Below, in pieces: positions 55,046 to 64,000 of a stretch of 64,000 nt of DNA. Below the pieces are notes generated by a model. That model saw nothing but the letters and a program-made list of their open reading frames with translations. It made no database searches and had not been told where the DNA came from. Where the stretch lies: contig CM034238.1 of assembly GCA_019916065.1 (NCBI GenBank), forward strand, positions 41,813,677 to 41,877,676, read 5' to 3'. The position numbers and the translations under genes are program-made. Position 1 is the first letter of the stretch, and each line of letters starts with the position of its first letter. Source of the stretch: Vitellaria paradoxa. Lineage: Eukaryota; Streptophyta; Magnoliopsida; Ericales; Sapotaceae.

Positions 55046-56000
55046 TTGGTTTTTATAGCATAGGGTTGATAAAAATATCTCGAATGGAAGGATAAAATGT
55101 TTAAAACTTTTTTGATGCATAGCGGAAGCACCTTCTTTCGGCGATTCAGCCTTCCAAATTATTCTCAATTCTCTCTCTCTAGATGGATGTGTGTGGTCAC
55201 TCTTTTCAGATCACTTGGTTTATTGATATATATAAAAGATATTTATAAAGAGTGAGATACAGAGTTTGTATCAGAGAAGATCTCTAACTCTAGAGATTAT
55301 CTCTTATTCACTCTCACATATATCTTATCTATATATATCATCTTAATATATATTTAGAAGATATGGTATTTTGAGAAAATCTTCCAACCATATCATCTTA
55401 TCTAAATATATATTAATTATCTATAATTTATTTCATAAATAAATTATAAATAATTAGCCAACTAGACCTGGGCCATCAAAATAAAATTAAGCTAGCTTGA
55501 GGACTGAAGGCTCATGGATTCTTAGCTTCAACTTAAAAGATATTTGGACCTTGTCATCTCATGACAACCTATTATTTTTTAAATTAACCCAGCGCTATTC
55601 CACTATAAGCCTTGAGCTGCACTCTAGTAGTCTACGTTGAAATTCATTTAATTAAAACAACTTTTAATAAAATGAATTTTGGTCTTAGACCAATAATATT
55701 CACTTAATTAACCCTCCATTATAAGCTCGTAATTAAGTTAGGCTAAATATCGAGCCTCTTAATTACATATTTAACCCTTAGTCACTATTTATTTATATTT
55801 TGATCATTCTCAATATTTTCATATTTGTAAACAATTTACAAATAAAAATTGTTATTCAATAAACAATTTATTGAATGAATTGTGGCCACAAATTTAATGA
55901 TAAAAAAGATAAATAGCTTAGGTGAGCATATCAAAATGAATTCCATCTTGTAAGTATATGTTCCCACGATTCATGAAATTAAATCTCCAAATGGTTCCCG
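55046..56000. other. Unassigned region, possible non-coding retroelement remnant
   Basis: About 900 bp without an ORF. It has a TATA-like ATATATATAAAAG near 55227 and a run of short TATCTTATC/ATATAT words at about 55300-55430. No LTR partner or PBS was recognised. Confidence 0.3.
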
Positions 56001-56004
56001 AATA

Positions 56005-56220
56005 TATAGATTTCTTTAAGTGGTCAAGAAGGGCACGAAATATACCGTAAATACGGACATCTCAAGTTCGAGTAATGCTGGGATCAAACTTGTGGCCGAG
56101 CTAACAATGTCTTAGGATTGGCCCTCCGCCCCAATTTGGCAAGATGGGATGGCTCCCAAAACGGCTAGCCTAACCCATGTTGTGAGTCACCAAAAATAAA
56201 AAAAAAATAATAAATGAAAA
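56005..56220 (+). mobile_element. Possible second SINE-like element
   Basis: A box A-like TAAGTGGTCAAGAAGG near 56018 and a box B-like AGTTCGAGTAA near 56066 are followed by a body of about 130 bp and an A-rich end near 56196-56220. No target duplication was found. Unrelated in detail to the SINE at 52919. Confidence 0.4.
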
Positions 56221-56464
56221 ATAAATAAAAATAGAAAACAAAGAAATATTCTTAGGATGAAGGGCCTGCTATGACTGCAGGAGCTCCGGGTCTGCATTCT
56301 CAGGGTTTCGAACTCTTGCTGTCTTATTCCTTTTAATTCTTTCACAAATCAAAATTCCTTGCATCCCGTGTTGATGACTTATTAATTGACTCCTTAGGTT
56401 GAACTCCACGGCATCTGCACAACCTTAAATTTGAGCAAGTTGAGATTCGAAGCTTGCTTATTAA

Positions 56465-56697
56465 AATTAATAATAGGATGCTACTAATTAATACTACAAG
56501 AGAGTAAATACAAAGGTGGGAATTACCTGGCTATTGCATTTTCATTTAATTTATAGAATGGATTAACACCGCAAGAGAGTAAGTACAAAAATTGTTTAGT
56601 ATAGGCCTGCAGGTTATTCGTTCAACTTGACTGGCAAAGCACCTTCTTAAATTACAATCAGTAAAGCTTGTTTGTTGAACCTCCTCAGGTAAAAACT
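56465..56697 (+). promoter_or_regulatory. Upstream region shared with the 40.6-kb pseudogene
   Basis: Blocks in common with 39845-40566 include TTTTCATTTAATTTATAGAA, CTTGACTGGCAAAGC and GTTTGTTGAACCTCCTCAGG. They mark the duplicated promoter and leader of this receptor subgroup. Confidence 0.6.
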
Positions 56698-58619
56698 TTG
56701 CATCTCCAACCGCCAAAGCGTTTCTTGATCATCATTTTCCTTTCTCTGATCATCCACCCATTTGTAGCTGGCTCCACTGTCCTTCGATTTCAGTAGTTTC
56801 AGTTCTGACGATAGTAGAATAAAATACGAGGGAGCTTGTCCAGAAAATAACGTAATCCAACTCACCAGGGACCTTGCAGAACTTGCCCGAGCCACCTATG
56901 CTAAGCCAATCCAACTCTGAAACAACTCGTCCCAGAATATGGCAAACTTCAGTACCCATTTCTCCATTGTCATGGATTCACAAAACCAAACAATTTATGC
57001 TGATCGAATTACGTTCTTCCTCGCACCAAATGGTTCCCGAATTCCTGACAGTACAACGGCAGGCTTGACCCTTGCCCTTACAGCCGGCAACAAGCGGCTG
57101 AACTCAACAGACAATCCATTTGTCGCTGTGAAGTTTGATATTTATCAGAATGATTGGGACCCCTCGCACCATCATGTAGGTATTGACATCAATTCCTTGA
57201 AATCTATCGATCATACTACATGGTGGAGCAGTATTATTGATGGGAGGAAAAATGATGCTTGGATCAGTTATGATTCTAGTTCTAAAAATCTCAGTGTTGT
57301 TTTCACTGGGTTTGCGAGTGACAACACCACCATCCAACAAGGCCCTTGTTACATAGTTGATTTGCGAGATTACTTGCTAGAATGAGTTACTGTTGGCTTT
57401 TCTGCTTCAACATGATTTCAATCTGCCACCCAGAGTATTCATTCGTGGAATATTAGTTCCATTGATCTGCCGACTCATGAAACTAGTAAAGGAAAAGCAA
57501 AACTATGGTCATACTGGTTTCGAGTCTGGCCATTGGAACCGTTTTGGTTATGCCTATTTTGGCTTACTGGAAGTGGTGGAACAGACCGAAGAAGGGAGGT
57601 GTTACGGGACCGATGAAGTTGCAACACAAGGAGTTGGCACGTGCAACGAACAATTTTGCACCTGGGAACAAGCTTGGTGAGGGAGGTTTTGGAGATGTCT
57701 GTAGAGGTCACTTGCGGAAATTGAATGTTGAGGTTGCAGTGAAGAAGGATTCAAGAAATTCACCACAAGAGATAAAGGAGTACAAGTTCGAAGTAAAGAC
57801 AATTAGTGGATTTTGAAACAAAAATTTGGTGAGACTCATCGACTGGCGTCACGAGAGGAAAGGACTCCTTTTTTGGTGTCATAAGGAGGAACAACTTCTG
57901 CTTGTTTATGAGTTCAAGCCCAATGGGAGCTTATATTCTCATCTCTACAATGGAAATACCTTGTTGAAATGGGTCGCGAGGTACAGAATTGCTAAAGGCT
58001 TAGCATCGGCAATATTATTATGTTTATAGGAAGAATGGAATCCCAACCGGTATATGGTGCAACGGGATATAAAATCAAAAAATGTCTTCTTGGATTCAGA
58101 TTTCAATGCCAAACTTAGAGATTTTGGATTAACACGCATTGTCAATCGTGGACAACAAGTTTGAATCTCAGTTGTGGCAGGAACGAGAGACTATATGACT
58201 CTTGAATGTATCAATGAGACAATTGCTACTAAAGAATTAGATTTGTACAGTTTTGAGATTGTAGCGTTGCAAATAGCAACGGGGAGAAAGTTAAATGAAC
58301 CTAGTGTCCAACTAATTGAGAAAACGTAGTCAACTACGTCAGAGAAAACTATAGAACGAATAATCTTTTGGGATCAGCTGACCCTGGATTGGGTACTAAT
58401 TTTGTTGTGCAGGAGATGAGACATCTGTTGATTGTTGGACGTTGGTGCGCTCATCCGGATGATAGTCATCGGCCATCAATTATGGAAGTAGTTCATACGC
58501 TTACTTCTAATGATGAAGATTCATTGTTAGAACTTTCACTACAGAATTTTGAGACACCAGTGAATAATCATGGATCCCCAACGACGTATCACACAGTGAA
58601 TATACTGAGACGCCAGTGA
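56698..58619 (+). pseudogene. LecRK pseudogene, nearly full length
   Basis: All parts are present in order but broken. The start codon is TTG where paralogues have ATG. The lectin domain follows (NSSQNMANFSTHFSIVMDSQ, FFLAPNGSRIPDS, VKFDIYQNDWDPSHHHVGID, FTGFASDNTTIQQG), then a stop in LPEW, a stalk THETSKGKAK, a transmembrane stretch, ARATNNFAPGNKLGEGGFGD and VEVAVKKDSRN. The catalytic loop reads VQRDIK (His lost), DFG reads RDFGLTRI, a TGA precedes ISVVAGT in the activation loop, and the C-lobe ends RPSIMEVVHTLTSNDEDS. Early stops include the tryptophan codon in QLW near 56919. A local duplication of a CCAGTGAATA...ATCACACAGT block follows the tail. It is the closest relative of the 16.1/36.6-kb pseudogene. 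Confidence 0.92.
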
Positions 58620-61100
58620 ATAAATTGCGACAACATATCACACAGTAGCCATTACCTGCATCACATGAATTATGTAGCATCAAAAAATCTCGTGAAGTCG
58701 CAGAGTATTGCACTATTTATATACACTGCAAATATATTTTTGTTCGGCAATAAAAAATTACTGTCGAAACTGTTCACCGCGTTAATTGGAAATTTAATCG
58801 CCGATTTACTGAGCACAAAGGAAACTGAGAAGGGGGTTCCTGACGATCCGATACTTAAGTTAACAAAGACTTTAAGAGAATTAAGGGAAGCAAAGTAATG
58901 GGTAATGCAATTGGTTAACAATAATGAGCGTACCTAAATTTTGGGGATATGTATTATATTTATAGTAAGGTGAAATGAATAAATTAACAAGTAAAAATCA
59001 AATTTTAATGATATCCTCTGATGTACGCCCTTTACTTTCCTTTAAATATCTTTTAGTTCTCATTTTATGCCTCCACTTTGTATTAAATGTGCGTGGGCAA
59101 TTTGAACGTCTAAATAAATAGAATGCAATTCTAAGAAACTATTCACATGTCATATCTATCTGTTACTTGTAATGAAATAAACTAACTATATTGTCTTTTA
59201 GGCAATAAATCTAGTTCATTTACTACTATTGGGCATTTATGATTAGGGTCTTATTATCAAGCAGCGGGCCCAATTATAATGATTCTTTGATTACTAGACT
59301 AATGTCGAACACTTTTATAATGCGCTCAGCAAAATGTCATATGTCCCGTTTTACGAAACTCTGGAAGGAGCCACGTGTCCCAAATTTATTCTATACTAAA
59401 AGTTTTTAATTTGCTGTCACACACATCCCAGGGGTTCTTTTTCAAGAAAAATAAAAAATAAAAATCTTTGTAATATCAGTGGTAATTGAGCTTTTTCATA
59501 ATAAAAAATATACTCAATTAAAAAAAAAAAACTCGAGGGACAGCTGTAAAACTTTGAGTTTACTCACAGTGGTCACTGGTTCGAGTGTTCTCAAAACTAC
59601 TAAATACTTACCTTACCGTTAATTTCAAAACTACCAAAGATTAGTCAATGTGCGTGTAAATTGAGCCGAACACCTAATTTTCTAAAAAAAAATTTGAAAA
59701 AATTAAAGGAAATTATTACCAAGATAATAAGTTCATGATATTTATATTTGGAATGAGAGTATATTACCTAATAATAATTATATTATGTTTGTAATACTAA
59801 AAATTTTGAAGGAGTAAAAGTTAATTGTATTTGCAATGAGAGTAAATTTATCAAGAGTAAAAATTAATATTTTTTTATAAACTATTATAATAAAATAAAT
59901 CATCATAATAATTGTTATTTTAATAATAATTAATTTTAATAAAATATATATTATTAAAATATATAATTTTAAATAAAAATATTAATTATAAAAATAATTT
60001 TATCATAGATTAATATTTCGATAGTAATAAATTTTAGTGCTAAATAATTTTTTGTTAAAAATTATGTTTATATTGATAAAATAATTAATAAAACAACTAA
60101 TTTTAGTTTATTTAGATAAAATTATTAATTTTAATAACATAAATTAATATAATACATAATCTAGTAAATTATTATTTACAGAATAAAATTTTTATTTAAA
60201 AGAAAATTATAATAAATAAATTATTTTAGTAAGTGATTATTATTTGTTAAAAATTTTTTAATTTGAGAAAATAAATAATTTATTCATAAATTAATATTTT
60301 AATATTATTAATTTAATAAAATAAAATAAATTATTTTAATAATAAATTATTATTTATTAAATATTATTATGAAAAAATAATTTAATAATTAATCAATTTT
60401 ATTTTGATTAAATAAATTATTTTATAATATTTATTATAATTATTTATAGTAGAACATGGTTTAAGATTTTATAACAGTGTAAAGAAATGTTTTTGCAAGG
60501 TAAAGTGAAAATGATAAATTTTCTCATTACTTCTCGTCATCCACCCCCTTTCTAGGTAACAATTTACTCTCATATTAGGGTAATTGTTACCTTAGGGTAA
60601 TTTTTACCCCATCTTCTAAACTGATGTAATGGAGAGTAAAAATTACTCTAATAAAATTTATTCTCCATTGCCCCCAAACAAACATATCTTAAGAAGAAAA
60701 ATATTGTCAAAATTTTATTGGGGGTGATAGTAATGCCAAAGCATATTTAATGCTCTTTTTACATATTGTCAATTTTAATTTTATTTAGTTATATAAGGAA
60801 TTTAAGATAATATTTATTATCTATTAAAAGAACTAACTTTTAAATTAGTGTTTATTTTTCTCTCTCAATTTTTTCACAAAACTAGATCTTATTTTTTAAA
60901 ATATTAATATAATAAAAGTAATCAAAATGCAAAGGCATGATAATTTGAATAATTAATTCTAAAATTTTAATTTTATAGATATAGTTTTTAGTCATAAAAT
61001 TTGCTTTAATAATGGATTTTACTTATTGATTTACTAATTAATTAATTTAAAATTTTTTATATTTATCTTTTAGTCTTGAAACTCCGCCTATGTTTTTTTT
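58620..61100. other. AT-rich intergenic region
   Basis: The 77-codon open frame at 58665-58898 ends in a Lys/Leu-rich helix-like stretch with no family I recognise. From about 59700 to 60480 the DNA is extremely AT-rich. The segment at about 60540-60690 (GGTAACAATT / AATTGTTACC and GCCCCCAAACAAACAT) could be one end of a DNA transposon, but no opposite end was found. Confidence 0.4.
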
Positions 61101-61421
61101 CATGGCCGGTCCCAAGTCCGGATAAAGGAGGAGGGTTGTGTTAGGTAGTCGACAGCCAGCGTAAAACTTTGTCGAATTTTTTTTATGGATTTTCTGACAC
61201 CTAATGTAGATTTCGTGGGGGCGTTCCCTACTTAGCGACGCGCTGTATGGTCCGAGTACAATGTTAAATAAGCAAGGATCGCTGCATCGGCGCCCGGGTG
61301 CGGTGTTAAATAGGCAAGGGTCCTCGCATTTTCCTGGACGAGTGGGGGGGCAAGGAAGCTAGTCCAAAATAGAAGGCTGAGATTAGGTACTTGGAATATT
61401 GGGAGCTTAACTGGGAAACTT

Positions 61422-62164
61422 ATGGAAGTGGTGGATACAATGGAAATGAGAAGAATCGCAATTGTTTACTTGCAAGAGATGAAGTGGGTGGGACAGAAAG
61501 CTAAAGAGATTGAGAGGACTGGGTATAAGTTATGGTATACGGGACTTAATAGATCAAGAAATGGGGTCGGCATAGTAGTAAGCAAGGACCTAAAGGAAGA
61601 TATAGTCAATGTGAAACGCTGTGGAGATAGGATTATTGCAATTAAGTTAGTGTTAGGAGAAGAGATAGTAAACGTAATTAGTGCTTATACCCCCCAGGTG
61701 GGCTTAGGAGATGTACATAAGGAGAAGTTTTGGGAAGACTTGGAAGGAATGCTATTAGAGATACCTCAACGAGAGATGGTCTTCATAAGAGGAGATTTGA
61801 ACGGTCATATCAGACGCGACATAGATGGATACATAGGAGTACACGGGAGATATGGTTATGGTGATAAAAATGAAGAAGGGAAGGATATTTTGGAGTTTGC
61901 AGTGGCTTATGATCTCATGGTGACGAACACCTTTTTAGGAAAAAAGAGGAACATTTGGTGACTTATAAGAGTGGCTCCTCAAAGACACAGATTGACTTCT
62001 TCTTAACTAGGAAAAGAGACCGTGTAGCTTGTAAAGATTGTAAAGTTATACCAGGGGAGAGCTTGACTACCCAACATAGGTTGTTGGTCATAGATGTGCA
62101 GTTTCAAAGGTGGGCTAGAAAAAAAAGTCGCATAGATGCTCAAAGACTAAATGGTGGAACTTAA
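61422..62164 (+). pseudogene. LINE endonuclease domain
   Basis: It reads LGTWNIGSLTGKLMEVV just upstream, then YLQEMKW (catalytic Glu), LNRSRNGVGIVVSKD, VISAYTPQVG, FIRGDLNGHIRR (catalytic Asp-Asn pair), and after a frameshift near 61955 GSSKTQIDFFLTR and QHRLLVID. This is the endonuclease/exonuclease/phosphatase fold that nicks target DNA for priming. It carries one frameshift but is otherwise well kept. Confidence 0.88.
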
Positions 62165-62240
62165 AAGGTGATAAGCAAGCAGCATTCAGGGAAAGAGTAC
62201 TAGAGAAAACATTTAGACGGTAAATAAGAGTGCAAATATT

Positions 62241-63999
62241 ATGTGGGATAAGGTAGCAAAGTGTATTAGGAGGATAGGGAAAGAAGTCTTAGGAGAATCC
62301 AAAGGGAGTGCTCCGGCACAGAAAGAGGCATGGTGGTGGAACGAGGCCGTCCAAGACAAGATAAGAGTTAAAAGAGAGTGTTTTAAATCTTGGCAAAACG
62401 ATCGAAATGAAACGAACTTGGAGAGGTATAGAGAAGCTAGAAGAGAAACCAAAAAGGCAGTTAGTGAGGCTAAGGCAAAGACATTTGAGGATTTATATAG
62501 GCGACTTGACACTAAGGAGGGCGAAAGAGAGATATTCAAGCTTGCTAAATCTAGAGATAAACGGACCAAAGATTTAAACCAAGTTAAATGCATTAAGGGT
62601 GAGGATAAAAAGGTATTAGTAAAGGAAAAGGAGATAAAGGAGCGTTAGAAGAGCTACTTCTACAAGTTATTTAACGAAAGCAGTAGTAGTGACATATATT
62701 TGGGTCAGTTTACCACTTGTAGGGAAGAATTAAATTTTTTGTTCTATAGGAGAATCAGTAGGGAAGAAGTAAAAGAGGTATTAAAAAAGATGAAGAATGG
62801 GAAAGCGGTTTGGCCAGATGGTATCCCTATTGAGGTTTGGAGGTGCTTAGGAGAGGATGGCATAAGTTGGTTGACAAAACTTTTTAATGTAGTGATAAAG
62901 AGCAAGAAGATGCCTGATGCATGGAGGAAAAGTATCCTTATACCCATATACAAGAACAAAGGAGATATTTAGAACTGTGCGAACTACCGCGGGATTAAAT
63001 TGATGAGCCATACGATGAAATTATGGGAGAGAGTTATTGAGAGAAGACTAAGAAGGACAACAAACGTTTCAGAGAAGCAATTTGGTTTCATGCCTGGAAG
63101 ATCAACTATGGAGGCTATCTTTCTCTTGAGGAGGTTAATGGAACAGTATAGAGAAGGTAAAAAAGATTTACATATAGTGTTCATCAATTTAGAGAAGGCA
63201 TATGATCGGGTTCCTAGGGAGATCTATGGAGAGTATTGGAAAAGAAAGGAGCGTGTATCGCATATATTAAGGTGATAAAAGACATGTATGATAGAGCCAT
63301 GACATTTAAACGGACGACTAGTGGAGAGACTAATGAGTTCCCTATCACGATTGGTTTACATCAAGGCTCAGCGTTAAGCCCGTACTTGTTTGCTTTAGTT
63401 ATGGATGAGATTACAAGACATATTCAGGATGAGGTGCCGTGGTGTATGCTATTTGCAGATGATGTTATTTTAGTAAATGAGACGAGAGAATGAGTGAATG
63501 CTAAGCTAGAATTGTGGCGGGATACGTTAGAGACAAAAGGGTTTAGGCTAAGCCGATGCAATACGGAATATATGGAATGTAAGTTTAGTCAAAATAGAAT
63601 AACGGGTAGTATAGAAGTAAGTTTAGGCACACAAAAGATTGTAGAGAAAGATAAATTTAGGTACCTTGGATCTATGGTGCAACAAGATGAAGGGATTTAT
63701 ACTGATGTAAGTCACAGGATTCAAGCTGGGTGGACCAAATGGAGGAGTGCTTCGGGGGTTTTGTGTGACCGAAAAATCTCCCTCAAGGTGAAAGGAAAGT
63801 ATTATAAGGTAGCGGTTAGACCAGCACTACTATATGGATTAGAGTGTTGGGCAGTAAAGCATAATCATGGTCAGAAGATGGCAGTTGCGGAGATGAGGAT
63901 GCTAAGGTGGATGTGCGGGTTATCAAGGAAAGATAGGATTAGGAACGAAGAGATTAGGGGCAAAGTAGGAATAGCACCGATTGAAGATAAAATGAGAGA
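62241..63999 (+). pseudogene. LINE reverse transcriptase and C-terminal region
   Basis: After a Lys/Glu-rich linker come the RT blocks ISREEVKEVLKKMKNGKAVW, DGIPIEVWRCLGEDG, WRKSILIPIYKNKGD, NYRGIKLMSHTMKLWERVIE, EKQFGFMPGRSTMEAIFLLR, LEKAYDRVPREI, GLHQGSALSPYLFALVMDE and FADDVILV (the catalytic FADD box). The C-terminal part includes KFRYLGSMVQQDEG, LLYGLECWAVK, EMRMLRWMCGLSRKDRIRNE and VGIAPIEDKMRE at the window edge. Several frame changes and stops break it. Confidence 0.88.
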
Positions 64000-64000
64000 A

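Larger units (their letters stand above)
61103..64000 (+). mobile_element. RTE-type LINE retrotransposon, decayed, runs off right edge
   Basis: A GC-richer 5' region starts near 61103 (GGCCGGTCCCAAGTCCGG). It is followed by an apurinic-type endonuclease, a reverse transcriptase and the C-terminal region in the order of plant RTE LINEs. The 3' end and any tail are outside the window. Stops and frameshifts occur throughout, for example TAG codons at 62646 and 62970, so the element is inactive. Confidence 0.88.

Noticed and set aside
58665..58898. 77-codon open frame after the last pseudogene
   Set aside because: No family recognised and no supporting context; left as unassigned rather than called a gene.
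1..64000. CRISPR arrays, operons, bacterial-type systems
   Set aside because: The window is plant nuclear DNA; none of the repeats has regular spacer architecture.

Overview
This is nuclear DNA of a flowering plant, probably a woody eudicot. It is AT-rich and intergene-rich, with GT-AG introns, and it carries plant-type LTR retrotransposons (an Athila-type Ty3/gypsy and an Ale/Retrofit-type Ty1/copia), an RTE-type LINE, a hAT element, tRNA-derived SINEs and MITEs. The species cannot be named from sequence alone.

The gene content is one expanded cluster of L-type lectin receptor kinases (LecRK). These are plasma-membrane proteins with a signal peptide, an extracellular legume-lectin domain, one transmembrane helix and a cytoplasmic Ser/Thr kinase. 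Their organisation and motifs resemble the LecRK-IX/VIII group. Eight related loci are visible: a C-terminal-tail remnant at the left edge (about 0.29-0.46 kb); intact gene A (4350-6386, +); an inverted lectin-domain fragment (10.25-10.83 kb, -); a kinase-domain pseudogene starting at 16.09 kb and resuming at 36.60 kb; a lectin-domain pseudogene (40.57-41.24 kb); intact gene B (44298-46367, +); a copy that lacks the kinase domain and has gained an intron (53380-54615, +); and a nearly full-length pseudogene (56.70-58.62 kb).

The cluster is interleaved with mobile DNA. The largest block is nested. A 5.3-kb Ty1/copia element (minus strand, 261-bp LTR, initiator-Met PBS) sits in the kinase pseudogene. 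A 14.36-kb Athila-type element (17019-31382) sits inside the left LTR of that copia element, with two 1532-bp almost identical LTRs and a perfect 5-bp target duplication (AATCC). Its gag-pol is broken by several frameshifts, but its downstream env-like ORF is open. Further right are a Mutator-like foldback element with a perfect 9-bp target duplication (37229-38175), a decayed hAT element with recognisable ends (48374-51483), a SINE with a 15-bp target duplication just upstream of the kinase-less gene (52919-53210), and a decayed RTE LINE that runs off the right edge (61.1-64.0 kb).

The most interesting signals are four. First, an in-frame kinase excision in a lectin receptor, present in two duplicated segments. 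Second, a lineage-specific intron in the same gene, flanked by a 7-bp direct repeat and containing retroelement-like sequence. Third, recurrent pairs of the palindrome ATTCGAAT about 20-21 bp apart in the LTRs and in the spacer before the env-like ORF of the Athila element. Fourth, a five-run G-quadruplex motif encoding the Gly-Leu transmembrane helix of gene A. Everything here comes from reading the sequence; no database search was run.
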